Below, one piece after another: positions 16,049 to 23,954 of a stretch of 37,996 nucleotides of DNA. This stretch comes from Solimonas sp040391865. Lineage in GTDB: Bacteria; Pseudomonadota; Gammaproteobacteria; Nevskiales; Nevskiaceae. The notes under the pieces are model-generated. The model made no database searches, was not told the origin of the DNA, and saw only the letters and a program-made list of their open reading frames with translations. Each line of letters begins with the position of its first letter. Positions within the stretch are counted from its first letter, which is position 1. The translations under genes and the position numbers were made by a program. The stretch lies in assembly GCA_040391865.1 (NCBI GenBank), contig JBEBWZ010000017.1, positions 1 through 37,996 of the forward strand. The letters are read 5' to 3'.

Positions 16049-16759
16049 ATGCGCCCATCCGGCCGTTCCCCCGCTCAGCTGCGCCCCGTTTCCATTCAAC
16101 GCGGCTACACCAGGCACGCCGAAGGCTCGGTCCTGGTGTCCTTTGGCGAGACCAAGGTGCTGTGCAATGCCAGCATCGAGGAACGTGGCCCGGCGTGGAA
16201 GAAGGACGGCGGCTGGGTCACGGCCGAGTACGGCATGCTGCCGCGCGCCACCCATAGCCGCAGCCGCCGCGAAGCGGCACAGGGCAAGCAGTCCGGCCGC
16301 ACCCAGGAAATCCAGCGCCTGATCGGCCGCTCGCTGCGCGCCTGCGTCAATCTCGATGCGCTGGGCCCGTTCACCGTGACGCTGGACTGCGACGTGCTGC
16401 AGGCCGACGGCGGCACCCGCACCGCCGCGATCACCGGCAGCTTTGTCGCTCTGGCCGACGCCCTGGCCGCACACCAGCGTCGCGGCCTGATCAAGAAGAA
16501 TCCGCTGTTCGGCCAGATTGCCGCGGTCTCCGTCGGCATCTATCGCGGCACGCCGGTACTGGATCTCGACTACGCCGAGGACTCCGACTGCGAATGCGAC
16601 ATGAACGTGGTGATGAATGATGCCGGACAGTTCATCGAAGTCCAGGGCACCGCGGAAGGTCACGCCTTCCGCCGCGATGAGCTGGATTCACTGCTCGATC
16701 TCGCCAGCAGCGGCATCGGCGAACTGATCGCGATCCAGCGCGCAGCGCTGAAGGGCTGA
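16049..16759 (+). CDS. rph: Ribonuclease PH
   Basis: 236 aa, full length for the family. A phosphate-dependent 3'-5' exoribonuclease that trims tRNA 3' ends and forms a hexameric ring. Signatures seen are MRPSGRSPAQLRP at the start, GSVLVSFGETKVLCNAS, the basic RATHSRSRREAAQGKQSGRTQEIQRLIGRSLRA region (RNA and phosphate binding, about 70-103), CDVLQADGGTRTAAITG, and DLDYAEDSDCECDMNVVM with the acidic catalytic/metal residues. It opens the rph-rdgB-hemW cluster; rdgB begins 4 bp after the stop. Confidence 0.97.
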   Translation: MRPSGRSPAQLRPVSIQRGYTRHAEGSVLVSFGETKVLCNASIEERGPAWKKDGGWVTAEYGMLPRATHSRSRREAAQGKQSGRTQEIQRLIGRSLRACVNLDALGPFTVTLDCDVLQADGGTRTAAITGSFVALADALAAHQRRGLIKKNPLFGQIAAVSVGIYRGTPVLDLDYAEDSDCECDMNVVMNDAGQFIEVQGTAEGHAFRRDELDSLLDLASSGIGELIAIQRAALKG

Positions 16760-16763
16760 AGCC

Positions 16764-17384
16764 ATGGCGGCGACCGAGCTGGTGCTGGCCTCGCGCAACC
16801 ACGGCAAGCTGCGCGAGATGCAGGCCCTGCTGGCACCGCTGGGCTACACCTTGCGGCTGGTCTCGGAATTCAGCGACGAAGCGGCCGAGGAAACCGCGCC
16901 GAGCTTTGTCGAAAACGCACTGCTGAAAGCGCGCCACGCCGCACGCGTCTCGGGCCTGCCGGCCATCGCCGACGATTCCGGGATCGAGGTCGATGCGCTG
17001 CAGGGCCGCCCCGGGGTGCGCTCGGCGCGCTATGCCGGCGAGCACGCCAGCGACGCCGACAACAATGCCCTGCTGCTGCAGGAACTGGCCGGCCTGCCGG
17101 AGGCACAGCGAGGCGCGCGCTTCATCAGCGCGATCGCGCTGCTGCGCCACGCAGACGATCCGGTGCCGGTGCTGGCACTCGGCCAGTGGCAGGGACGCAT
17201 CCTCGACGCCGCGCGTGGCGCCCACGGTTTCGGCTACGACCCGTTGTTCTGGGTGCCGGAACAGCAGTGCAGTGCCGCCGAACTGGCGCCGGAACTCAAG
17301 AATCGCCTGTCGCATCGGGCGCGGGCCATGGACTCGCTGGTGCGACTATTGCGGGATTCGGAATGGGGGATTGGGGATTCGTGA
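16764..17384 (+). CDS. rdgB: XTP/dITP diphosphatase (RdgB/HAM1)
   Basis: 206 aa. Removes non-canonical purine triphosphates (dITP, XTP, ITP) by pyrophosphate release, protecting DNA from their incorporation. Motifs are LASRNHGKLREMQALL at 8-23 (SxNxxK type), PAIADDSGIEVDALQGRPGVRSARYAG near 71-97, and GFGYDPLFWVPE near 155-166. The last residues (about LRDSEWGIGDS) are encoded by a 30-bp GGGATT-type repeat that has replaced the normal C-terminus. The stop overlaps the hemW GTG start (GTGA). Confidence 0.96.
   Translation: MAATELVLASRNHGKLREMQALLAPLGYTLRLVSEFSDEAAEETAPSFVENALLKARHAARVSGLPAIADDSGIEVDALQGRPGVRSARYAGEHASDADNNALLLQELAGLPEAQRGARFISAIALLRHADDPVPVLALGQWQGRILDAARGAHGFGYDPLFWVPEQQCSAAELAPELKNRLSHRARAMDSLVRLLRDSEWGIGDS
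17352..17381 (+). repeat. 30-bp GGGATT-type repeat, copy A, at the rdgB/hemW junction
   Basis: A G-rich unit starting CGGGATTCGG and ending GGGGATTCG. It encodes the last residues of RdgB and reaches the first base of the hemW GTG start. It matches the reverse complement of 17551-17580 at 26 of 30 positions. Short arrays of this GGGATTGGGGATT style are scattered in Xanthomonadaceae-like genomes, usually between genes. Confidence 0.8.
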
Positions 17385-18553
17385 ACAGCAGCGGCAACGG
17401 CGACATCCCGCTTTCGCTGTATCTGCACTTCCCGTGGTGCGTGCGCAAATGTCCGTACTGCGACTTCAACTCGCACCCGCTGCGCGGTGAGGTTCCCGAG
17501 GACAGTTACGTCGATGCCCTGATCCGTGACCTGGATTGGGAACTGTCCGACGAATCCCTAATCCCCAATGCCCAATCCCGGCCCCTGATATCGATCTTCA
17601 TGGGCGGCGGTACGCCGAGCCTGTTCTCGGATCGCGCGATCGGCCGGGCGCTGGAGGCCGTCCAGCGCCGGATCGATTTCGCGCCGCAGATCGAGATCAC
17701 GCTGGAAGCCAATCCCGGGACCGCCGATGCCGGCCATTTCCGCGGCTACCGCGCCGCCGGCGTCAATCGCCTGTCGATCGGCGTGCAGAGCCTTGACGAT
17801 GCGCAGCTCAAGCGCCTGGGGCGGATCCACGATCGCAGCGCCGCAGTGCGCGCCTATGCGCAGGCGCGTGACGCCGGCTTCGACAACGTCAATCTCGATC
17901 TGATGTACGCACTGCCGGAACAGACGCCGGAACAGGCCGAAACCGATCTGCGCAGCCTGATCGCGCTGCAGCCGGAACACATTTCCTATTACCAGCTGAC
18001 GCTGGAGCCGAATACCGAATTCGCGGCGCGCCCGCCGCCGGTGCCGGACGACGACACCAGCTGGGAGATGCAGGAGCGCGGCCAGACCCTGCTGGCCGCC
18101 AGTGGCTACGCCCAATATGAGGTCTCGGCCTACGCCCAGCCGGGCCGGCGTGCACAGCACAACCTCAACTACTGGACCTTCGGCGACTATCTCGGCATCG
18201 GCGCCGGCGCCCACGGCAAGCGCACGGCCAACGGCGAGATCCGCCGCCGCGCCCGCCACAAGCATCCGCGCAGCTACCAGGAACAGGCCGGCAACGCCGC
18301 CGCGGTCCAGGAGGACCGGCTGATCCCGCCGTCCGAGCGCCCGTTCGAGTTCCTGATGAATGCGCTGCGCCTCAACGACGGCTTTTCCATTGCCCAGTAT
18401 GAAACTCGTACCGGGCTGGCGTGGTCGCAACGCGGAGCAGCCTTTGCCACGGCGTTCAGCCGCGGCCTGCTCGAGCAGCAGGACGGTCAGGTGCGCACCA
18501 CCGAACTGGGACGGCGTCACCTGAATGGCCTGCTGACCCTGTTCCTGGAATAG
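17381..18553 (+). CDS. hemW: Radical SAM heme chaperone HemW with in-frame repeat insertion
   Basis: 390 aa from GTG at 17381, overlapping the rdgB stop as GTGA; ATG at 17363 is an in-frame alternative inside the repeat. HemW is related to oxygen-independent coproporphyrinogen oxidase but works as a heme carrier with a [4Fe-4S] cluster. Signatures are LYLHFPWCVRKCPYCDFNSH (the C-x3-C-x2-C cluster motif), FMGGGTPSLFS, EITLEANPGT, NRLSIGVQSLDD, NVNLDLMYALPEQT and HNLNYWTFGDYLGIGAGAHG. A stretch DESLIPNAQSR (57-67) between the N-terminal helix and the GGGTPS strand is extra relative to the relatives I remember and is exactly encoded by a repeat copy. The frame is preserved, so the protein is probably functional. 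Confidence 0.93.
   Translation: MNSSGNGDIPLSLYLHFPWCVRKCPYCDFNSHPLRGEVPEDSYVDALIRDLDWELSDESLIPNAQSRPLISIFMGGGTPSLFSDRAIGRALEAVQRRIDFAPQIEITLEANPGTADAGHFRGYRAAGVNRLSIGVQSLDDAQLKRLGRIHDRSAAVRAYAQARDAGFDNVNLDLMYALPEQTPEQAETDLRSLIALQPEHISYYQLTLEPNTEFAARPPPVPDDDTSWEMQERGQTLLAASGYAQYEVSAYAQPGRRAQHNLNYWTFGDYLGIGAGAHGKRTANGEIRRRARHKHPRSYQEQAGNAAAVQEDRLIPPSERPFEFLMNALRLNDGFSIAQYETRTGLAWSQRGAAFATAFSRGLLEQQDGQVRTTELGRRHLNGLLTLFLE
17551..17580 (-). repeat. 30-bp GGGATT-type repeat, copy B, in frame inside hemW
   Basis: On the minus strand it starts CGGGATTGGGC and ends AGGGATTCG, matching copy A at 17352-17381 with 4 differences in 30. It lies wholly within the hemW coding frame and encodes DESLIPNAQSR. 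Copies A and B are inverted, so the transcript could form a 30-bp stem enclosing about 170 nt that begin at the hemW start codon. Confidence 0.85.
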
Positions 18554-18564
18554 GAGGCACCGCC

Positions 18565-18753
18565 ATGCTCGAAGATGCCGTCGTCACCTGCCCCTCCTGC
18601 TGGCAGCAGGTCAGCCTCGATATCGACCTCAGCGCCGGCTCGGCGATTTATACCGAGGACTGTTCGGTGTGCTGCAATCCGATGACGGTGCGGGTCACCG
18701 TGGTTGAGGACAGCGGCCGCTTCGAGGTCGACGTGGAAAGCGAATCCGATTGA
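18565..18753 (+). CDS. CPxCG-motif cysteine-rich small protein
   Basis: 62 aa from ATG at 18565, preceded by TAGGAGGCACC, an excellent Shine-Dalgarno. Two Cys pairs, CPSCW at 9-13 and CSVCC near 34-38, suggest a zinc ribbon; the family is the small CPXCG-motif cysteine-rich proteins of gammaproteobacteria, of unknown function. The acidic C-terminal tail (VVEDSGRFEVDVESESD) is typical of the group. It follows hemW by 11 bp on the same strand and is likely co-transcribed with it. Confidence 0.9.
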   Translation: MLEDAVVTCPSCWQQVSLDIDLSAGSAIYTEDCSVCCNPMTVRVTVVEDSGRFEVDVESESD

Positions 18754-18789
18754 ACCGCAAGGCTTTTGTGCCGAATCCCGGGCGATGGC

Positions 18790-18818
18790 TTGCAGGTTCC
18801 GGCGGCAATCATTAAACT
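18790..18818 (+). promoter_or_regulatory. Candidate sigma-70 promoter for ribosomal protein L31B gene
   Basis: TTGCAG (18790-18795) and TAAACT (18813-18818) are separated by 17 bp, the optimal spacing, and lie 38 bp before the L31 ATG. The short leader is T-rich (CCCTTTTTTAGTTTTGG). No Zur-like palindrome is evident over these boxes by eye. Confidence 0.5.
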
Positions 18819-18855
18819 TCGCGCCCTTTTTTAGTTTTGGCTTTGGGGTTCCCCG

Positions 18856-19098
18856 ATGAAAGACGGCATCCATCCCGAGTACCGCTCGGTGGCATTCAAG
18901 GACAGCTCTGCTGGCCACGTGTTCATCATCCGTTCCACGGTCAAGACCAAGGAAACGACGACGATCGACGGTCAGGAATATCCGCTGGTGAATCTGGATA
19001 CGTCCAGCATCTCGCACCCGTTCTACACGGGCAAGCAGAAGACCATCGACACCGGCGGTCGCGTCAGCAAGTTCAACCAGCGCTACGCCAAGAAGTAA
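18856..19098 (+). CDS. rpmE2: 50S ribosomal protein L31, type B
   Basis: 80 aa: MKDGIHPEYRSVAFKDSSAG, the strand TIDGQEYPLVNLDTSSISHPF and the ending VSKFNQRYAKK. It lacks the CxxC zinc ligands of type A L31, and its length and the SHPFYTGKQ region fit type B (RpmE2/YkgM). In many bacteria type B is the zinc-independent paralogue induced under zinc limitation; in others it is the only L31. It stands alone behind its own candidate promoter and is followed by a hairpin terminator. Confidence 0.96.
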   Translation: MKDGIHPEYRSVAFKDSSAGHVFIIRSTVKTKETTTIDGQEYPLVNLDTSSISHPFYTGKQKTIDTGGRVSKFNQRYAKK

Positions 19099-19118
19099 TT
19101 GGCTGTCTGCGTTACCCA

Positions 19119-19149
19119 GGGCCGCGCTCAATGCGCGGCCTTGCCGTTT
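19119..19149 (+). terminator. Probable intrinsic terminator after L31B
   Basis: GGCCGCGC (19120-19127) pairs with GCGCGGCC (19133-19140) around TCAAT, followed by TTGCCGTTTCT. The stem is perfect; the U-tract is interrupted. It is 21 bp past the L31 stop and before the malic enzyme gene. Confidence 0.65.
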
Positions 19150-19223
19150 CTGGGGCAGGTGCTCACAATTGCCGCCCCCTATCCATCATTGGCGCATCCA
19201 GGCAGACGGCACTGCGCGAATCC

Positions 19224-20483
<1,260 letters not shown>

Positions 20484-20500
20484 AAAGAAGGGGTTTTTCA

Positions 20501-21796
20501 ATGAGCACGCCCAGCTTTAGCCTGGTGAACAACGCCACCGGCGAAAAGACCGATCTGCCGGCCGTTTCTGGCACCCTCGGCCCCGTCGGCCTCGATGTCG
20601 GCAAGGTCTACGACAAGCTCGACGTGTTCACTTACGACCCCGGCTTCTCGTCGACCTGCTCGACCAAGTCGGCCATCACCTATATCGACGGCGACAAGGG
20701 CGTGCTGCTGTATCGCGGCTACCCGGTGGCGCAGCTGGCCGAGCATTGCTCGTTCATCGAGGTCTCCTATCTGATCCTCAACGGTGAACTGCCGAATCCG
20801 CAGCAGCTGCAGGATTTCGATCAGAGCATCCGCAAGCACACGATGATCAACGAGTCGCTGAAGGGATTCTTCAACGGCTTCCGCTACGACGCGCATCCGA
20901 TGGCGATGCTCACCGGCGTGGTCGGCTCCTTGTCGGCGTTCTACCACGACACCACCAACAACAAGGACCCGCGGCACCGCGAGATCTTTGCGCATCGGAT
21001 GATCGCCAAGATCCCGACGATTGCCGCCGCCGCGTACAAGCGCCATGTCGGCCAGCCGTTCATGTACCCGCAGAACCATCTCGATTACAGCTCGAACCTG
21101 CTGTACATGATGTTCGCGGTACCGGCCGAGCCGTATCACGTCGATCCGGTCGCCGCCAAGGCGCTGGACGTGCTGTTCACGCTGCACGCCGACCACGAGC
21201 AGAACGCCAGCACCTCGACCGTGCGCATGGCCGGCTCCACCGGCACCAACCCCTACGCCGCGATCGCTTCGGGCATCGCCGCGCTGTGGGGCCCGGCACA
21301 CGGCGGCGCCAACGAGGCGGTGCTGAAGATGCTGGAGGAGATCGGTGACGTGAACAACGTCGCGAGCTTCATGAACAAGGTGAAGGACAAGCAGTCGGGC
21401 GTGCGCCTGATGGGCTTCGGCCATCGCGTGTACAAGAACTTCGACCCGCGCGCGACGATCATCCGCGAGCAGTGCCACAAGGTGCTCAAGCATCTCGGCA
21501 AGGAAAACGATCCGCAGCTCGAACTGGCGATGAAGCTCGAAGAGATCGCGCTGTCGGACGACTACTTCAAGTCGCGCTCGCTGTATCCGAACGTCGATTT
21601 CTACTCGGGCATTATCTACAAGGCGCTCGGCATTCCGGTGAACATGTTCACGCCGATGTTCGCGATCGCGCGCACCGTCGGCTGGGTCGCCCACTGGATC
21701 GAAATGGTGTCGGACCCGAGCATGCGCATCGCGCGTCCGCGTCAGGTCTATACCGGCGCCGACGAACGCAACGTGGCGCCGATCGCCACCCGCTGA
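20501..21796 (+). CDS. gltA: Citrate synthase, type II (hexameric gammaproteobacterial form)
   Basis: 431 aa, full length. Condenses oxaloacetate and acetyl-CoA to citrate, the entry step of the TCA cycle. The N-terminal beta domain (residues 1-60) and the landmarks FTYDPGFSSTCSTKSAITYIDGDKG, LHADHEQNASTSTVR (catalytic His), GPAHGGANEAVLKML and MGFGHRVYKNFDPRA are those of the long GltA form. AAGAAGGGG precedes the ATG. A clear intrinsic terminator ends the malic enzyme-gltA pair at 21811-21846. Confidence 0.98.
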   Translation: MSTPSFSLVNNATGEKTDLPAVSGTLGPVGLDVGKVYDKLDVFTYDPGFSSTCSTKSAITYIDGDKGVLLYRGYPVAQLAEHCSFIEVSYLILNGELPNPQQLQDFDQSIRKHTMINESLKGFFNGFRYDAHPMAMLTGVVGSLSAFYHDTTNNKDPRHREIFAHRMIAKIPTIAAAAYKRHVGQPFMYPQNHLDYSSNLLYMMFAVPAEPYHVDPVAAKALDVLFTLHADHEQNASTSTVRMAGSTGTNPYAAIASGIAALWGPAHGGANEAVLKMLEEIGDVNNVASFMNKVKDKQSGVRLMGFGHRVYKNFDPRATIIREQCHKVLKHLGKENDPQLELAMKLEEIALSDDYFKSRSLYPNVDFYSGIIYKALGIPVNMFTPMFAIARTVGWVAHWIEMVSDPSMRIARPRQVYTGADERNVAPIATR

Positions 21797-21810
21797 AGCG
21801 ACAGCGCTGA

Positions 21811-21846
21811 CGCAAAGGCCCTCCACCCGGAGGGCTTTTGCGTTTT
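21811..21846 (+). terminator. Rho-independent terminator after gltA
   Basis: CGCAAAGGCCCTCC (21811-21824) pairs with GGAGGGCTTTTGCG (21829-21842) over 14 positions with one G-U type mismatch and a 4-nt loop, then TTTT. The near-symmetric A/T flanks mean it could act on both strands. It isolates gltA from rluF. Confidence 0.85.
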
Positions 21847-21875
21847 GACCCGCCGCGATTTGCGACAATCCGCCG

Positions 21876-22571
21876 ATGCGCCTCAACAAATACATTTCCG
21901 AAACCGGTGTCTGCTCACGCCGTGAAGCGGACGCCTGGATCGACGCCGGTCGCGTCGCGGTCAACGGCAGTCCCGCGCAACTGGGGACCCAGGTCAACGA
22001 GGGCGACAGCGTCACCGTCGACGGCCGCCCCATCGGCCAGAAGAACCGCCGGGTCTACCTCGCGCTGAACAAGCCGGTGGGCATCACCTGCACCACCGAG
22101 CGCCATGTCCGCGGCAACATCGTCGACTTCGTCGGCCATCGCGAGCGCATCTTCCCGATCGGGCGCCTGGACAAGGATTCCGAAGGCCTGATCCTGATGA
22201 CCAACAACGGCGATATCGTCAACGAAGTGCTGCGCTCGGAGTTCAACCACGAGAAGGAATACATCGTCACCGTCGATCGTCCGGTGACGCCGGAGTTTCT
22301 TCGCGGCATGGCCAGCGGGGTCGCGATCCTCGATACCGTGACCAAGCGCTGCAAGGTCGAGCGCATCGGCCCCAATGTCTTCCGCATCATCCTGACCCAG
22401 GGCCTCAACCGACAGATCCGGCGCATGTGCGATGTATTCGGCTATACCGTGCGCCGGCTGCAGCGCATCCGCATCGTCAACATCGAGCTTGGCGAGCTCA
22501 AGCGCGGCCACTGGCGCGACCTCAGCGCCGCCGAACTGCAGGGCCTGCTGCCCAACCGGCGCGACTGGTAG
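21876..22571 (+). CDS. rluF: 23S rRNA pseudouridine(2604) synthase RluF
   Basis: 231 aa. The N-terminal S4 RNA-binding domain (RLNKYISETGVCSRREADAW, about 2-48) is followed by the RsuA-type catalytic domain with the active-site Asp in GRLDKDSEGLILMTNNGD (Asp99). Further matches to E. coli RluF are NIVDFVGHRERIFPIGRLD, NHEKEYIVTVDRPVTPEFLRGM, LDTVTKRCKV and QGLNRQIRRMCDVFGY. It isomerises uridine 2604 (and, in E. coli, to some extent 2605) in the large-subunit rRNA. It lacks the charged C-terminal extension of the E. coli protein. RluB/RluE are less likely because of the DTVTKRCKV signature. Confidence 0.92.
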   Translation: MRLNKYISETGVCSRREADAWIDAGRVAVNGSPAQLGTQVNEGDSVTVDGRPIGQKNRRVYLALNKPVGITCTTERHVRGNIVDFVGHRERIFPIGRLDKDSEGLILMTNNGDIVNEVLRSEFNHEKEYIVTVDRPVTPEFLRGMASGVAILDTVTKRCKVERIGPNVFRIILTQGLNRQIRRMCDVFGYTVRRLQRIRIVNIELGELKRGHWRDLSAAELQGLLPNRRDW

Positions 22572-22621
22572 CGCTGCTACACTCGGGCGCATTCCGCCAC
22601 GAACCGTAAGCCGCCCTCGCC

Positions 22622-23371
22622 ATGCATCCGCTTATCGAAGAGATCTATCGCAGCCGGCAGGTGCAGGATGCCAGCGGCAAGGTTCACGCGCTTGCGGCCA
22701 ATGTCGATCGTCTGGAGGGTGCGTTCCTCCATGATCTGATTGCCGGCGACCCCACCATCCGGCGCACGCTCGAAGTCGGCTGCGCCTACGGCCTGTCGTC
22801 GCTGCATATCTGTGCAGCGCTGCAGGGGCGCGAAGGCGCACACCACACCATTCTCGATCCGTTCCAGGACGAGTATTTCCACGGCATCGGCGTGGCCAAC
22901 CTGCGGCGTGCCGGCTTCGATTTCTGGGAGCTGATTCCGCGCCGCTCGGAGTTCGCGCTGCCGGCCCTGGCCGAGGCCGAACCGGGCAGCTACGACTTCG
23001 TGTTCATCGACGGCTGGCACACCTTCGATCACACCCTGCTGGACCTGTTCTACGCCAACCGTCTGCTGCGGGTCGGCGGCTATGTGGTGATCGACGATTG
23101 CAGCTGGGCCTCGGTGGCCAAGGCCGTGGCCTACGTCGCCAACTATCCGGCCTATGAAGTGGTCGATCTCGCACCGGGCGATGCGACCCGCGGCCTGCGC
23201 ACAAGACTGCGCAAAGCCGTACGCACGCTGCTGCCACCAGGCGCAGCGCAGACCTTGCTGCCGAAACGCCTGTACGACCATCGCTACAGCCGCCTGCTGT
23301 TTCCGCGCATGGTGGCCTTGCGCAAGATCGCGGAAGACACCCGCGATTGGAAGTGGTTCGAACCGTTCTGA
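22622..23371 (+). CDS. Class I SAM-dependent methyltransferase (Methyltransf_24 type)
   Basis: 249 aa. The SAM-binding core begins with RTLEVGCAYGLSSLHICAAL (motif I, about 53-72), then TILDPFQ (acidic end of strand 2), SYDFVFIDGWHTFDHTLLDL (motif IV, about 126-145) and LLRVGGYVVIDDCSW. The DGWH and IDD pattern is that of the Methyltransf_24 group, many of which act on small molecules or sugars with a metal ion. A short C-terminal part with aromatic and basic residues follows (ALRKIAEDTRDWKWFEPF). Substrate unknown. It stops 2 bp before the stop of the convergent small gene at 23374. Confidence 0.85.
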   Translation: MHPLIEEIYRSRQVQDASGKVHALAANVDRLEGAFLHDLIAGDPTIRRTLEVGCAYGLSSLHICAALQGREGAHHTILDPFQDEYFHGIGVANLRRAGFDFWELIPRRSEFALPALAEAEPGSYDFVFIDGWHTFDHTLLDLFYANRLLRVGGYVVIDDCSWASVAKAVAYVANYPAYEVVDLAPGDATRGLRTRLRKAVRTLLPPGAAQTLLPKRLYDHRYSRLLFPRMVALRKIAEDTRDWKWFEPF

Positions 23372-23373
23372 GG

Positions 23374-23946
23374 CTACAGCAGGCGCTCGACCGCAGTCAG
23401 GTCCAGTCGCTTGTAGGGCAGGCCATCGGCCGGATTGATCGGGGCGCGACGGCGATCCTCATCGCTGAACACCGCCACATCGACGCCCTGCGTCCGCCCC
23501 TCGAAGCGCACCAGCCCGATGGTCTCTTCACGACCGTCCGGATACCGGTAGCGGCGCTGGTCCTGCTCGAACGCCAGCTTGCGCTCGATCAGAAATACAT
23601 CGATCAGTTCGGGTTGATCGCAGAACGCATGGATCTGCACGCGATGCGCCGCGGTCACCGCACCGCTGATCGCGCCACCGACCAGGCGCGGCGCGAACGG
23701 CGCGAGCAGCTTGAGTGCCTGCACCGCGGTTTCGCGCATCTGCCGCAACTGCACGCGATACGCCTCGCCCCCGAACACCTGCTGATACGCAATCACTGCC
23801 TGCTGCAGTTGCGCGTTGTCCGGCAAGGCCGTACGCGGCGGCAGACCCAGGCGCTCCAGCGCCTTGAGTTTTGCCTGGCGATAGTCGGTGAGCTGTTCTT
23901 CGCAGAAGAGGCGGGCCGCTTCCTCGACGATGCCGCTGCGGATCAT
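23374..23946 (-). CDS. Conserved hypothetical protein behind PBP1A, possible nucleotidyltransferase-like fold
   Basis: 190 aa from ATG at 23946 (MIRSGIVEEAARLFCEEQLTDYRQAK); upstream of it the open frame overlaps mrcA and is not credible. The first 90 residues are helical and charged. The second half (RLVGGAISGAVTAAHRVQIHAF, DVFLIERKLAFEQDQRRYRYPDG, IGLVRFEGRTQGVDVAVFS) is alternating beta/alpha with a Gly-rich turn. This faintly recalls minimal nucleotidyltransferases, but I see no confident GS-x-DxD motif. It starts 8 bp after the mrcA stop, so it is almost certainly in the same transcript, with a possible link to cell-wall synthesis that is inference only. Confidence 0.72.
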   Translation of the reverse strand: MIRSGIVEEAARLFCEEQLTDYRQAKLKALERLGLPPRTALPDNAQLQQAVIAYQQVFGGEAYRVQLRQMRETAVQALKLLAPFAPRLVGGAISGAVTAAHRVQIHAFCDQPELIDVFLIERKLAFEQDQRRYRYPDGREETIGLVRFEGRTQGVDVAVFSDEDRRRAPINPADGLPYKRLDLTAVERLL

Positions 23947-23954
23947 GCTTCGCT

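Noticed and set aside
20498..22033. 511-codon open frame on the minus strand opposite gltA and the start of rluF
   Set aside because: Composition is that of an antisense shadow and it spans a clear intrinsic terminator; gltA is unmistakable on the plus strand.
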